Shown here one piece after another: positions 17,483-25,816 of a DNA stretch of 64,000 nucleotides. The notes under the pieces are model-generated. The model did no database searches and was not told the origin of the DNA. It saw only the letters and a list, made by a program, of their open reading frames with translations. Made by a program: the position numbers and the translations under genes. Numbering within the stretch: position 1 is the first letter of the stretch; every line of letters begins with the position of its first letter. The stretch comes from Planococcus halocryophilus (lineage in GTDB: Bacteria > Bacillota > Bacilli > Bacillales_A > Planococcaceae): assembly GCF_022489025.1 (NCBI RefSeq), contig NZ_JAKVTG010000005.1:1-64000 (forward strand), given 5' to 3'.

Positions 17483-19171
17483 TTATGAACGGTTCAAGTA
17501 ATCCGTAACGGCTCCTTTTGATGAACAAGAAACATTATGCGCATATTTACCGAGCACGCCTTTTTTGTGAAGCGGTGGAGCAACCCAACGTTTGCGGCGT
17601 TCCTCCAACTCAGCTTCAGATACATCCATCGAAATTTCTTGTACCTCGGAATCAATCGTCACGATATCTCCTTCTTCAAGCAAAGCAATTGGTCCGCCGA
17701 CTTGAGCCTCTGGTGCGATATGGCCAACTACTAAGCCGTGAGTACCGCCGGAAAAACGTCCATCTGTCAGTAATGCAACTGATGCATCCATACCTTTACC
17801 GACAAGAATTGCAGATACCGATAACATTTCCGGCATTCCCGGACCACCTTTTGGTCCTACATAACGAATAACTAATACATCGCCTTCGTTAATTTCATTG
17901 GCCATTACAGCATCTGTTGCTTCTTTTTCATTGTTGTAAACGCGAGCAGGACCTGTATGGCGTTTCACTTTCACACCCGATACTTTTGCTACTGCGCCGC
18001 TTGGTGATAAGTTTCCTTTTAAGACAATGAGTGGACCATCTTTACGTTTCGGATTATCGAAAGGCATGATGACTACTTGACCTTCTTGCAACGCCGGAGC
18101 TTCGTTTAGATTTTCTGCCACTGTTTTTCCGGTTACCGTCATACAGTCGCCATGCAAGTAACCAGCTTCTAGCAACATTTTCATAACCGCTTGAACCCCA
18201 CCTACTCGGTGCAAATCTTGCATAACGTATTTACCACTTGGTTTTAAATCAGCCAAATGTGGTACCGTTTTTTGCAAACGGTTAAAGTCATCAATCGTTA
18301 AATCTACTTCAGCCGCGTGAGCAATCGCCAATAAATGAAGAATTGCATTTGTCGATCCACCTAGCGCCATGACTACCGTAATCGCATTTTCAAACGCTTC
18401 TTTTGTCATGATGTCTTTTGGATAAATATCTAATTCAAGTAAATTATGTACAGCTGCTCCCGCTTTTTCACAATCCGCTAATTTCTCAGCTGATACCGCT
18501 GGATTTGAAGAACTTCCTGGCAAACTCATTCCCATCGCTTCAGCAGCAGATGCCATTGTGTTAGCTGTATACATTCCACCACATGACCCAGCGCCTGGAC
18601 ATGCACCACACTCGATATTGCGTAACGTACTGTCATCCATGTCGCCGTTATTATGTTGGCCAACACCTTCAAATACAGAAACAATATCAATATCTTTATT
18701 ATTGTGGCGACCTGGAGCGATCGTTCCTCCGTAAACAAAAACAGCTGGAACTTCAGAGTTTGCAATAGCGATTAAGCAACCTGGAATGTTTTTATCACAG
18801 CCACCAATTGCGACTAAGCCATCCAAACTCTCTGCTCCTACGACTGTTTCAATTGAATCTGCAATCACATCTCGGCTTGAAAGTGAATACTTCATCCCTT
18901 CTGTGCCCATTGAGATCCCATCAGAAACCGTGATTGTATTAAAGATAAATGGGACGCCTCCAGCTGCTCTAGCGCCTTTTTTGGCACTGATCGCTAAGTC
19001 ATCAATATGTATATTACACGGTGTCACTTCACTCCACGTGCTAGCGACACCAATCATTGGTTTTTTAAAATCTTCGTCTGTCACTCCTACTGAACGAAGC
19101 ATCGCTCGGTTAGGCGCTCTCATAGCCCCTTCACTAAAAACTTTACTGTTGATGCGCAAATCTTTTTTCAT
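17483..19171 (-). CDS. ilvD: IlvD/Edd-family dehydratase (dihydroxy-acid dehydratase-like)
   Basis: The 562-residue protein has the length and motifs of dihydroxy-acid dehydratase: the iron-sulphur Cys residues in [10 protein letters not shown] and [22 protein letters not shown], and a C-terminal [11 protein letters not shown]. The canonical reaction is 2,3-dihydroxy-isovalerate to 2-ketoisovalerate in valine/isoleucine synthesis. It stands here first in a TRAP/dehydrogenase operon with no other ilv or leu genes and no visible T-box, behind a cre site. That suggests a catabolic paralogue acting on a sugar or hydroxy acid, although sequence alone also permits a true IlvD. Confidence 0.88.
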   Translation of the reverse strand: MKKDLRINSKVFSEGAMRAPNRAMLRSVGVTDEDFKKPMIGVASTWSEVTPCNIHIDDLAISAKKGARAAGGVPFIFNTITVSDGISMGTEGMKYSLSSRDVIADSIETVVGAESLDGLVAIGGCDKNIPGCLIAIANSEVPAVFVYGGTIAPGRHNNKDIDIVSVFEGVGQHNNGDMDDSTLRNIECGACPGAGSCGGMYTANTMASAAEAMGMSLPGSSSNPAVSAEKLADCEKAGAAVHNLLELDIYPKDIMTKEAFENAITVVMALGGSTNAILHLLAIAHAAEVDLTIDDFNRLQKTVPHLADLKPSGKYVMQDLHRVGGVQAVMKMLLEAGYLHGDCMTVTGKTVAENLNEAPALQEGQVVIMPFDNPKRKDGPLIVLKGNLSPSGAVAKVSGVKVKRHTGPARVYNNEKEATDAVMANEINEGDVLVIRYVGPKGGPGMPEMLSVSAILVGKGMDASVALLTDGRFSGGTHGLVVGHIAPEAQVGGPIALLEEGDIVTIDSEVQEISMDVSEAELEERRKRWVAPPLHKKGVLGKYAHNVSCSSKGAVTDYLNRS

Positions 19172-19238
19172 AATTTATCCTATCCTTTCTTTTCTATTTA
19201 TTATAGAGCACATTTATCAGAATTCAATGAATAAAAGA

Positions 19239-19295
19239 ATAATATTTTATTATTTTTTTAATCGTCAAATAATTTATATATGTATGCGTTTACAT
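19239..19295 (-). promoter_or_regulatory. Operon promoter with upstream CcpA (cre) site
   Basis: TTGACG (19263-19268), an 18-base spacer and TATTAT (19239-19244) form the minus-strand promoter of the ilvD-TRAP operon. At 19280-19295 the minus strand reads ATGTAAACGCATACAT, a full match to the cre consensus WTGNAANCGNWNNCA. It is about 12 bases upstream of the -35. Carbon-source control by CcpA is therefore likely; the direction of the effect is not certain from position. The rest of the 19172-19496 gap is AT-rich with no gene seen. Confidence 0.7.
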
Positions 19296-19496
19296 AACTT
19301 AATACCTAATCTCCTCCTTGATATATGCAATATATTAATTTATAATTAATTTGTCTAGAATAACTTTTTTATTTAGTCTTGTAATGATTGTCTCTTTTAC
19401 TTTTAATGAACTGATGGACTTTCACTATTATTCATCCCGGTATTACTTCTACACTATTTCACAACGCTAGTATTTTGAGTTAAAGGGGATGAAGAT

Positions 19497-19997
19497 TTGT
19501 TAATTCGGGAAGCTAAGAGAGATGAATTTCATATACTGAAAGAGCAGCGTCTTGTTGCCTATCAAAGTTTCCAAGAAGAGCTGTCACCGAAACATTGGGG
19601 ACGATTGAAATCTAATTTGGCTTCTGCTAATGATTTACAACCTGGTGTAGAAGTATTTGTAGCCGAGATTGGTTGGGAAATTGTGGGGAGTATCGCATTA
19701 TTTCCTTGTGGATCCCATACATATACTGGAGTACAAGAAATAAGCAAATATCCTGAAATCCGCTTGTTAGCAGTGACTCCTGAGTTTCGCTCACGTGGAG
19801 TTGGCAAAGCACTTGTTGAACATTGCATCGATATTTCCAAAATTCGCAAACAAAAATCAATCAGTTTATATACAGGGTGTTTTATGAAGAACGCCATCGA
19901 CTTGTATGAAAAAATGGGCTTTAAACGTGTTTCTTCACTCGACTTTAAACCATTAAATGACGGCATTACCGTTAAAGCTTTTCGTTTTGATATATAA
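19497..19997 (+). CDS. GNAT-family N-acetyltransferase
   Basis: The 166-residue protein has the GNAT fold, with the acetyl-CoA loop in RLLAVTPEFRSRGVGKALVEH (R/Q-x-x-G-x-G/A, RSRGVGKA) and a C-terminal YEKMGFKRV. It acetylates an amine on an unknown small molecule or protein. It starts with TTG at 19497, preceded by AAAGGGGAT about 7 bases upstream; the nearby ATG at 19489 is out of frame. It stands alone on the plus strand, divergent from the ilvD operon. Confidence 0.85.
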   Translation: MLIREAKRDEFHILKEQRLVAYQSFQEELSPKHWGRLKSNLASANDLQPGVEVFVAEIGWEIVGSIALFPCGSHTYTGVQEISKYPEIRLLAVTPEFRSRGVGKALVEHCIDISKIRKQKSISLYTGCFMKNAIDLYEKMGFKRVSSLDFKPLNDGITVKAFRFDI

Positions 19998-20006
19998 ATA
20001 GAAAAA

Positions 20007-20035
20007 ACAAGCCGCAGCATTTGCGGCTTGTTCAT
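20007..20035 (+). terminator. Terminator after the first GNAT gene
   Basis: A 10-bp stem ACAAGCCGCA/TGCGGCTTGT (20007-20016, 20022-20031) follows the stop codon, with a short T-rich tail. A near-identical stem occurs 280 bases further on. Confidence 0.7.
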
Positions 20036-20080
20036 CTTGTAAGCAAAATCCACTTGTGCAGTTTGGGAAGTCGTAAAACC

Positions 20081-20165
20081 GCGCTGGTCGCTTTGGGGAT
20101 GACTCCCGCAAGAAGCCAGGAAAACCACCTGTCTTCTTGCTTCGTCTACCCCATGGACGCGCCAC
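20081..20165. repeat. GC-rich long imperfect hairpin, possibly a small dispersed repeat
   Basis: Nested complementary blocks GCGC (20081-20084/20159-20162), GGGG (20095-20098/20149-20152) and GCAAGAAG (20108-20115/20133-20140) fold this convergent intergenic stretch into one long hairpin. Its base composition is visibly richer in G and C than the flanks. No ORF, transposase or clear target duplication is seen. It may be a non-autonomous repeat; copies elsewhere in the genome cannot be judged here. Confidence 0.45.
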
Positions 20166-20288
20166 CGCTAGCGTCTACAATGAATAGGTGAGCTAAATAA
20201 CATCAGAATTTCTCTATAAATAAAGAAGTCAAAAAGAAGAGGAATTGGAGCAACCTCTTCCCAATACTTCAGTTGTCTATAAGTTGAA

Positions 20289-20320
20289 ACAAGCCGCAGC
20301 ATTTGCAGCTTGTTTTTTTT
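20289..20320. terminator. Second near-identical stem, terminator between convergent genes
   Basis: ACAAGCCGCA/TGCAGCTTGT (20289-20298, 20304-20313, one mismatch) followed by a run of T on the plus strand. It ends close to the stop of the minus-strand acetyltransferase at 20328 and may also terminate that gene. Confidence 0.65.
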
Positions 20321-20327
20321 AGTTTTC

Positions 20328-20999
20328 CTATTTTTCATGTTGAAAAGGATTTTTCCACTCCATTAATAATGCATATCCTCTAGACTCTTCATCTTCTAAA
20401 TAATTTTCCACGATGCACACTGGTGTTCTGCCACAGCGTAGTAAGAAAGAAAGAACCGGATCTTTAATTTCCCCTGATACTACTTGTTCAGCGTATTGTT
20501 CTGCAGTGAGCCGATCAGAAAATTCATGAAACCTTGGCATCCGTCCTCCACCAAGCAAACGGTCTAACTTATCTTCTATAACACGTTCATACATCGCCTG
20601 CATTAATAACTGACCTAGTTTCAACGATCGGTATTTAGGTCGAATGCAGATGTCGACGATATACAAAGTTTTTCCTGTTGGATTGTGATTACGAATATAT
20701 CCATTATCTGTCGCTACTTCCCAAGTATGCTTTGGGAATGCTGGATCAAAATCTGTTAGCAACGCTGTAATCGATCCAGCCATTTCTCCTTCGACTTCGA
20801 TACATATAGCACCTTCAGAATACAATTCTGTATGGTTTGTCAGCTGCTCTGAGTTCCACCAAAGTTCCTCCGGAAATGGGTGGGGAAAACTTTCTTTTTG
20901 AATGGCAATCAATGCCGGAAAGTCTGATTTTGTGTATTGTCGTATTTCCACTAAAACCGGCTTGTTATCACTAAAAACATATTGTTTCCTCTTATACAT
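20328..20999 (-). CDS. GNAT-family N-acetyltransferase
   Basis: The 223-residue protein has a GNAT core: the strand segment LYIVDICIRPKYRSLKLGQLLMQAMYE carries the acetyl-CoA-binding R-x-x-x-L-G-x-L loop. The C-terminal third (LLGGGRMPRFHEFSDRLTAEQYAEQV and so on) is an extension of unknown role. The frame is open to 21083, but the ATG at 20999 has AAAGGGGAGAG about 5 bases upstream and is chosen. The substrate is unknown. It is downstream of the peptide/regulator cassette on the same strand but separated from it by a terminator. Confidence 0.8.
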   Translation of the reverse strand: MYKRKQYVFSDNKPVLVEIRQYTKSDFPALIAIQKESFPHPFPEELWWNSEQLTNHTELYSEGAICIEVEGEMAGSITALLTDFDPAFPKHTWEVATDNGYIRNHNPTGKTLYIVDICIRPKYRSLKLGQLLMQAMYERVIEDKLDRLLGGGRMPRFHEFSDRLTAEQYAEQVVSGEIKDPVLSFLLRCGRTPVCIVENYLEDEESRGYALLMEWKNPFQHEK

Positions 21000-21044
21000 A
21001 TGTCTCTCCCCTTTTTTCTTATCATATGTGAATCTATGCAATGA

Positions 21045-21074
21045 AAAAAGCTGCTTAAAAGTAAGCAGCTTTTT
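21045..21074 (-). terminator. Terminator after the signalling-peptide gene
   Basis: AAAAAGCTGCTT/AAGCAGCTTTTT (about 21045-21056, 21063-21074) forms a strong stem with T runs in both orientations. On the minus strand it comes 9 bases after the stop of the 30-codon peptide gene, so that gene is the last of the regulator transcript. Confidence 0.85.
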
Positions 21075-21082
21075 TCGATTCA

Positions 21083-21175
21083 TTAAAGTGGGGGTAAAAC
21101 ATTTGGACCACCAAGTACAACGGCAGATAGTAAGCCTGTATACATAATAGACAAGACTATTAGTTTTTTCTTCAT
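21083..21175 (-). CDS. Small exported peptide, candidate RNPP-type pheromone precursor (30 aa)
   Basis: On the minus strand an ATG at 21175-21173 overlaps the TGA of the regulator gene by one base (TGATG) and opens a 30-codon frame with tandem stops TAA TGA. The peptide has a basic MKKK start, a hydrophobic signal-like core (LIVLSIMYTGLLSAVVL) and a short tail GGPNVLPPL. GGTGGTGAG at the regulator 3' end can serve as its ribosome site. Size, signal-like sequence, small C-terminal tail and position directly after a TPR-type regulator match PapR, NprX and similar precursors, whose C-terminal 5-8 residues are re-imported and bind the regulator. The role is inferred from architecture. Confidence 0.75.
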   Translation of the reverse strand: MKKKLIVLSIMYTGLLSAVVLGGPNVLPPL

Positions 21176-22413
21176 CAATTCAACTCACCACCATTCTCAT
21201 TCCAGAAAGATTGATAGAAATACGCTTTTTCCCATCGTTGCTGCTTGCTATAATGACGTGCAAGTTCTGCTGCAACATTTCTTGTTTCTTTTATATAACC
21301 ATTATTTCTGAAAAATTGGAACATTATATCTTCACAATAGGTCATAAGGTCTGGTTGGGAAAAATTCCTTTTCTCAAAATAATTGGCATAAATATGAAAA
21401 AACTTATCTTCTGGCTTAGTACTTATCGCTTTCAATTCTTCAATGTGTATAGAAGGATCTTGGCCCGTTTCCATCATAGATTCTAACAAACTCGTTAAAA
21501 CAGCTTTGTAGAAATACGTATCCCGTTCTACTGCTTCTTTTAACGATTGAAGAATCACTAACGCTTCACCATGGGCATGTTTCATCCTTAATAATTCTGT
21601 GTAATTATAAAGCGTTTGGTTGTGTAACGCTGTTTGATTGGTTAAATGGGTATTGCGAATTAGTACTTCATAGAGACTCTCTGCCTGAACAAGCAAATTT
21701 CTACGTGTATAGTTGATCGCTAAAAGCATTTGGGCATGGAGTAGCCGAATGTAATTGTGGTGGAGTTGGAAAGATTGAACCGCCAATTCGGCAAAATGTG
21801 CTGATAGTTCGTAACGGTCTGCAAGCACTAACATTCGCGCCTTTTGATAATAAAACTCTCCTTCAAATTTCTGTGGAATGCTTTGAATCCCTATATCCAT
21901 TTTGTTTAGAAATTCAAAAGATTTTATGTTGTTGCCCACCATCGAGAAGTATAGCGATTGAAAAAATTGATGAACCCAGTGTTCTGGCGCTAAAAAAGAA
22001 GCCTTCATTCGTTCTAATAGCTTTTTCTGTTGCTCAGCTTTGGTCAAATTATGATCGTAAATATAAAAACGAAATTTATAAAGTTCGTATTGATTGACCA
22101 AATCGGTTGATTGAATATAATCATTTTCTCTTTCCAACTGCTTATAAATTCTTCTCATCGTTTCCAGATCGTAATGAAGCGAACAATCGATAAATTGTCC
22201 AATCGTCCGCTCGAGCTGTTTATGTTTTTCCATCTCTTTGTTCAATTGAACACCCATTTTTAACAATAGCGCTTTGATGGTAGATTCATGGGGGCTGTAA
22301 GCATTCGATTCGGTTTTGCTTAAATGTGAAATTGAACAAATGCCTTCCGCCAATTGTGACTGCGTTAGATCGTTTTTTGTCCGATAATACTTGATGATTG
22401 AACCGACATTCAT
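21175..22413 (-). CDS. HTH-TPR transcriptional regulator of the RNPP type (PlcR/NprR-like)
   Basis: The 412-residue protein has an N-terminal XRE helix-turn-helix (GSIIKYYRTKNDLTQSQLAEG, with ISHLSKTES as recognition region, residues about 1-60). A long all-helical region of about 340 residues follows, with repeated YELSAHFAELAVQS- and YNYTELLRMKHAHGEAL-type pairs, consistent with 8-9 TPRs. This is the RNPP (Rap/NprR/PlcR/PrgX) layout. The start at 22413 has AAAGGGTGA 5 bases upstream; the frame extends further but without support. The gene is coupled to the 30-codon peptide gene downstream and follows a secreted subtilase gene, the class of target controlled by NprR. Confidence 0.85.
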   Translation of the reverse strand: MNVGSIIKYYRTKNDLTQSQLAEGICSISHLSKTESNAYSPHESTIKALLLKMGVQLNKEMEKHKQLERTIGQFIDCSLHYDLETMRRIYKQLERENDYIQSTDLVNQYELYKFRFYIYDHNLTKAEQQKKLLERMKASFLAPEHWVHQFFQSLYFSMVGNNIKSFEFLNKMDIGIQSIPQKFEGEFYYQKARMLVLADRYELSAHFAELAVQSFQLHHNYIRLLHAQMLLAINYTRRNLLVQAESLYEVLIRNTHLTNQTALHNQTLYNYTELLRMKHAHGEALVILQSLKEAVERDTYFYKAVLTSLLESMMETGQDPSIHIEELKAISTKPEDKFFHIYANYFEKRNFSQPDLMTYCEDIMFQFFRNNGYIKETRNVAAELARHYSKQQRWEKAYFYQSFWNENGGELN

Positions 22414-22452
22414 AATTTCACCCTTTTTAACAGAATAAATAAAATATATCAT

Positions 22453-22484
22453 AAAAAAACAACCCTGACATTTCTGACAGGGTT
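22453..22484 (-). terminator. Terminator after the subtilase gene
   Basis: AACCCTGTCA/TGTCAGGGTT stem (22460-22483 on the plus strand) followed on the minus strand by GTTTTTTTAT. It separates the protease transcript from the regulator. An AT-rich TATATT-like box follows at once and may be the regulator promoter. Confidence 0.85.
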
Positions 22485-22513
22485 GCCGCTCTTACTAGCT
22501 GTTATATCTAGAG

Positions 22514-23773
22514 TTATTGAACGCGTGCGAAACCGAAACCTGATGCATAATCATCGCCATATCCTGCTCCATAACCTGAGAGAATATCGTATGATTTTGC
22601 ACGGTTTTGTAAATCTGCTCTCACCTGTACGTTTGTTGCACTTGGATTTGCTGCCCACACTTTAGCAGCAAGTCCAGCTGCGTGCGGTGAAGCCATTGAT
22701 GTTCCACTAAGTGTTGCGTAGCCACCTGTATACCAAGAAGAATAAACTGCTGCACCCGGCGCTGAAATTTCAACGTCGTATTTGCCAATAGAATAATCAC
22801 CATCGTAAAAACTATAACCACGTGAAGAAAAGTCAGCTACGCGGTGTGTACCGTTTTGGATAACATTTTCAAGTGCTGCTACTGCTACTGCATTTTTTAA
22901 AGCACCTGGGAAGCCAATAGAGCCTTGGTAAGGACCAGAGTTACCCGCTGCTGCTATTACTAATACACCTTTGTTATACGCGTAGTCTACAGCACTCGTG
23001 ATCAAGCTACTTTCCGTTGGAGATCCTAACGACATATTGATGACTACTTTCGTATTTAATGCGCTTGCTTGATCTGCAACGTGGCGGATAGCTGTCGCAA
23101 TATCATCAGAAGACCCTGATCCATCGTCTCCTAATACTTTGTAAGCCCACAGGTCAGATTGTGGTGCTACTCCATACAAGCCGCCGTTACCGTTTGCTAA
23201 AGCAGACCCTGCAACATGCGTTCCGTGTCCTTGGCGATCGGTACATGTACCATTTGTGATGCTACTAGTTAGTGTAAAGTCTTTACATTGTTCTACATTG
23301 TTTGCTAAATCTGCATGATTTACATTCACTCCAGTATCGAGTACGGCAATGTTAATACCTGCTCCACCAGAAGTTTGTGTAAGGTTTGAATTATTGTAGA
23401 TGGCTTTGATCCCCCATGGTGTGGATTGAGAAGCAGCCATAGTTGAGTATTGAGCTAGCGGCTCAGTTGAAGTTTCATCAATGCTATATTCCGGAACTTT
23501 TTCAACTGTTATATTTTTGTTTTTCTGAAGTGCTTCAAATTGCTTTTCGTTCATATTGGTGGTGAATCCTTCGTTTTCAAAATCCCAATGAACACCGTAT
23601 TGGTTTTTAGCATTTTTCAATTCTTTTTGATTTGCTGAGTCAACCAATACGCGAAATTTCTCATTGCCATTCGCTTTTTCAACGGAATCCCCGTTTGCGC
23701 TGACGCCCATTGCCGGTATTAGCAGAGTAGCTGTCAACATTGCTGTCGTAATGAATTTTGCCGATTTTTTCAT
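22514..23773 (-). CDS. Secreted subtilisin-like serine protease (S8 family)
   Basis: The 419-residue precursor has a Sec signal (MKKSAKFITTAMLTATLLIP...GVSA), an inhibitor I9-like propeptide (KFRVLVDSANQKEL to about residue 105) and a catalytic domain. The triad is Asp in AVLDTGVN (near 144), His in GHGTHVAG (near 184) and Ser in GTSMASPHAAG (near 357), with the oxyanion Asn in AAAGNSGP. Two Cys in the QCKDF and GTCTD segments may form a disulphide, as in cold-active subtilases. It ends in GFGFARVQ with no extra domains. It lies just upstream of the HTH-TPR regulator and is a natural candidate target. Confidence 0.93.
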   Translation of the reverse strand: MKKSAKFITTAMLTATLLIPAMGVSANGDSVEKANGNEKFRVLVDSANQKELKNAKNQYGVHWDFENEGFTTNMNEKQFEALQKNKNITVEKVPEYSIDETSTEPLAQYSTMAASQSTPWGIKAIYNNSNLTQTSGGAGINIAVLDTGVNVNHADLANNVEQCKDFTLTSSITNGTCTDRQGHGTHVAGSALANGNGGLYGVAPQSDLWAYKVLGDDGSGSSDDIATAIRHVADQASALNTKVVINMSLGSPTESSLITSAVDYAYNKGVLVIAAAGNSGPYQGSIGFPGALKNAVAVAALENVIQNGTHRVADFSSRGYSFYDGDYSIGKYDVEISAPGAAVYSSWYTGGYATLSGTSMASPHAAGLAAKVWAANPSATNVQVRADLQNRAKSYDILSGYGAGYGDDYASGFGFARVQ

Positions 23774-23803
23774 CGTTCAATCCCCTTTTCCAATATGGTT
23801 TAT

Positions 23804-23865
23804 GGCAACTGGCTCTGGCTACGGCGTCCCGCGCTTTCGCATTTGTCCGACTTGAGGACTCTGCC
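23804..23865. other. GC-rich structured segment in the subtilase leader
   Basis: The segment is much richer in G and C than its surroundings and can fold as a closed multi-hairpin: outer GGCA/TGCC (23804-23807, 23862-23865), inner GCG/CGC (23831-23833, 23838-23840) and GTCC/GGAC (23845-23848, 23856-23859). It lies between the likely promoter and the protease start, so it would be part of the mRNA leader. I do not recognise it as a known riboswitch. It may be a repeat insertion or a regulatory RNA. Confidence 0.4.
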
Positions 23866-23959
23866 ACACATTTAAAGTTAGCAGAAGTTTCCGGTTTTCG
23901 TAATTGGGAAATTTTCTTGTGGATTGAACGTGAATATGGAAAGAGGAACTATTTACCTG

Positions 23960-23988
23960 ATTATATATACCTAATAACTTAATTTCAT
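23960..23988 (-). promoter_or_regulatory. Probable subtilase promoter, -10 only
   Basis: TATAAT (23960-23965) lies on the minus strand about 190 bases before the protease start. No good -35 is found 16-18 bases upstream (ATGAAA at 23983-23988). This would suit an activator-dependent promoter. Confidence 0.4.
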
Positions 23989-24026
23989 ACAAACAAACAC
24001 CACTCTCTAGAATAGAGTGGTGTTTG
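23988..24026 (-). terminator. Terminator after the oligo-glucosidase gene
   Basis: A 12-bp stem AAACACCACTCT/AGAGTGGTGTTT (23995-24006, 24014-24025) follows the minus-strand stop at 24033, with a T-rich tail. Confidence 0.85.
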
Positions 24027-24032
24027 TTATGT

Positions 24033-25670
24033 TTAATAAATTTCTTTTTTCAGGAAATAAACACATGTTTCATATGGCTGTAATATGCCTTTCGCTCGCT
24101 CTTCGTAATTACTCAGAAAAAGTTCCGCGTCATATGGGCTATTCCACGCACACGTTTTTTCACTTAAATTCGAAGCGATGAGCATTTTTGTATATTGATC
24201 TTCGCGTACATAGGCGTATACATGGGGGCAACCCGAGTCGACTAGTTCGGTAGTTCCATAAACCAACACTTTCCAGTTTTGGCGCAAGTGAATCATTTTT
24301 TTATAAAACGACCAAATGGAGCTCGGATCATCTTTTTGAGCTTCGACATTTAGCCATTGATAATTCGGATTTATTCCTAGCCAAGGCGTGACTCTAGAAA
24401 ACCCCGCGAAATCCTCGTTGTTCCATTGCATCGGTGTACGGGCATGGTCACGGCTAATTTTTTTAATCACATGCATTACTTCTTCATGTGGCACACCTTG
24501 TTTGCACTTATAGCGATAGATGTTTTTGGTTTCAATATCGTGATACATGTCAATATCGTCAAAAGGAGCATTCGTCATTCCGATTTCTTGACCTTGATAA
24601 ATAAAAGGAGTTCCTTGCATAAAGAAATACATACACCCCAATGCCGTAGCACTTTCATACCAATATTTTTGATCATTCCCCCAAATGGATACCGTTCTTG
24701 GCCGATCATGATTTTCGATGTAAAGAGAATTCCAAGCAATGCCATGTGTCGCTTGTTGCCAGCGATTTAACACTTCTTTTAATTCCTCGACATCCAAATC
24801 ATTATCTACTCCGTTGCTATCCACCGGTTTATGCGCTTCTAAGTGAAAGATCATATTAAATTTCCCATCATGTTCGCTGATCCACTTTTCCATATTATGT
24901 GATTTAACACTATTGGCTTCACCAATGGTGACAATATCGTTATTCTTAAACGCTTGATCCCTTAACTCCGTCAGTGTTTCTTGTAAACCCTCTACTTCCG
25001 TAAACTTTTCCCATGCAGGAACATAAGGTAAATGTTGCGGATTTGGCATATCACTATAATCTTTTTTTAAGTGATTGATGGCATCTACCCGAAAACCATC
25101 AACTCCTTTAGCCACCCACCACCGAATCATTTCATAGATGGATTCTCGCATGTCTTTGTTTTCCCAATTTAAATCGACTTGGTTTTTGGTGTAAATGTGT
25201 AAATAATATTGCTCGGTTTTTGGATCAAATGTCCATGCCGGTCCTCCAAAAATACTTTCCCAATTCGTTTGTTGGTCACGCCATACATACCAGTCCCGTT
25301 TCGGATTGTCTTTCGAAGACTTGGATTCCAAAAACCATGGATGTTGATCACTTGTATGATTCAAGACGAGATCAATGATGAGTCTCATGCCTCTTTTATG
25401 TAGTTCTTCTAAAAGTCGATCGAAGTCCTCCATCGTTCCCATTTCTTCCATGATTTCTTGATAATCACTGACATCGTAACCATTATCGATATTTGGTGAT
25501 TTATACATTGGACAAACCCATACAATCGTAACGCCCAACTCGTCCAAATAATCTAGTTTCTCAGTTATGCCATTTAAGTCGCCAATGCCATCATCATTTG
25601 AATCATTAAAACTTCTTGGGTAAATTTGATAGACTACTGCTTCTTTCCACCAGGTTTCCTTCAAATTCAT
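24033..25670 (-). CDS. malL: Oligo-1,6-glucosidase / alpha-glucosidase (GH13)
   Basis: The 545-residue cytoplasmic protein has the GH13 family layout of MalL-type enzymes: WWKEAVVYQIYPRSF at the N-terminus, GIGDLNGI, LVLNHTSDQHPWF, the nucleophile Asp in GFRVDAINHL (near 195), the acid/base Glu in TIGEANSV (near 248) and the stabilising Asp in ENHDRPR (near 322). QGQEIGMTN lies after the third. It hydrolyses short alpha-1,6 or alpha-1,4 gluco-oligosaccharides. It stands alone between two terminators, without a PTS or ABC sugar gene beside it. Confidence 0.93.
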   Translation of the reverse strand: MNLKETWWKEAVVYQIYPRSFNDSNDDGIGDLNGITEKLDYLDELGVTIVWVCPMYKSPNIDNGYDVSDYQEIMEEMGTMEDFDRLLEELHKRGMRLIIDLVLNHTSDQHPWFLESKSSKDNPKRDWYVWRDQQTNWESIFGGPAWTFDPKTEQYYLHIYTKNQVDLNWENKDMRESIYEMIRWWVAKGVDGFRVDAINHLKKDYSDMPNPQHLPYVPAWEKFTEVEGLQETLTELRDQAFKNNDIVTIGEANSVKSHNMEKWISEHDGKFNMIFHLEAHKPVDSNGVDNDLDVEELKEVLNRWQQATHGIAWNSLYIENHDRPRTVSIWGNDQKYWYESATALGCMYFFMQGTPFIYQGQEIGMTNAPFDDIDMYHDIETKNIYRYKCKQGVPHEEVMHVIKKISRDHARTPMQWNNEDFAGFSRVTPWLGINPNYQWLNVEAQKDDPSSIWSFYKKMIHLRQNWKVLVYGTTELVDSGCPHVYAYVREDQYTKMLIASNLSEKTCAWNSPYDAELFLSNYEERAKGILQPYETCVYFLKKEIY

Positions 25671-25775
25671 CGCCCTCTTCCTTTTAACGAAATTAACTAG
25701 TGCCGGACAGATTTTCTTTTTCTATTTATTACTCTTTCTATTCAATATTCTTTGGGAAATTCCTGCAACGAGAAA

Positions 25776-25804
25776 GCCACCCGCAAATAATACTTGCGAG
25801 TGGC
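25776..25804 (-). terminator. Terminator after the PBP gene
   Basis: A stem of GCCAC and CGCAA arms with their complements (25776-25804) is followed on the minus strand by TTTCTCGTT, 13 bases after the stop at 25817. Confidence 0.75.
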
Positions 25805-25816
25805 TTCCTTTACTTT

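Noticed and set aside
23804-23865. Cyclic-di-GMP type I riboswitch
   Set aside because: A GCGGGACGC string looks partly similar, but the conserved GCAAACC and GACGCAAAGCC context is missing.
23758-23982. 74-codon plus-strand frame opposite the subtilase leader
   Set aside because: It crosses the GC-rich segment and the promoter region of the minus-strand protease gene and has no ribosome site.
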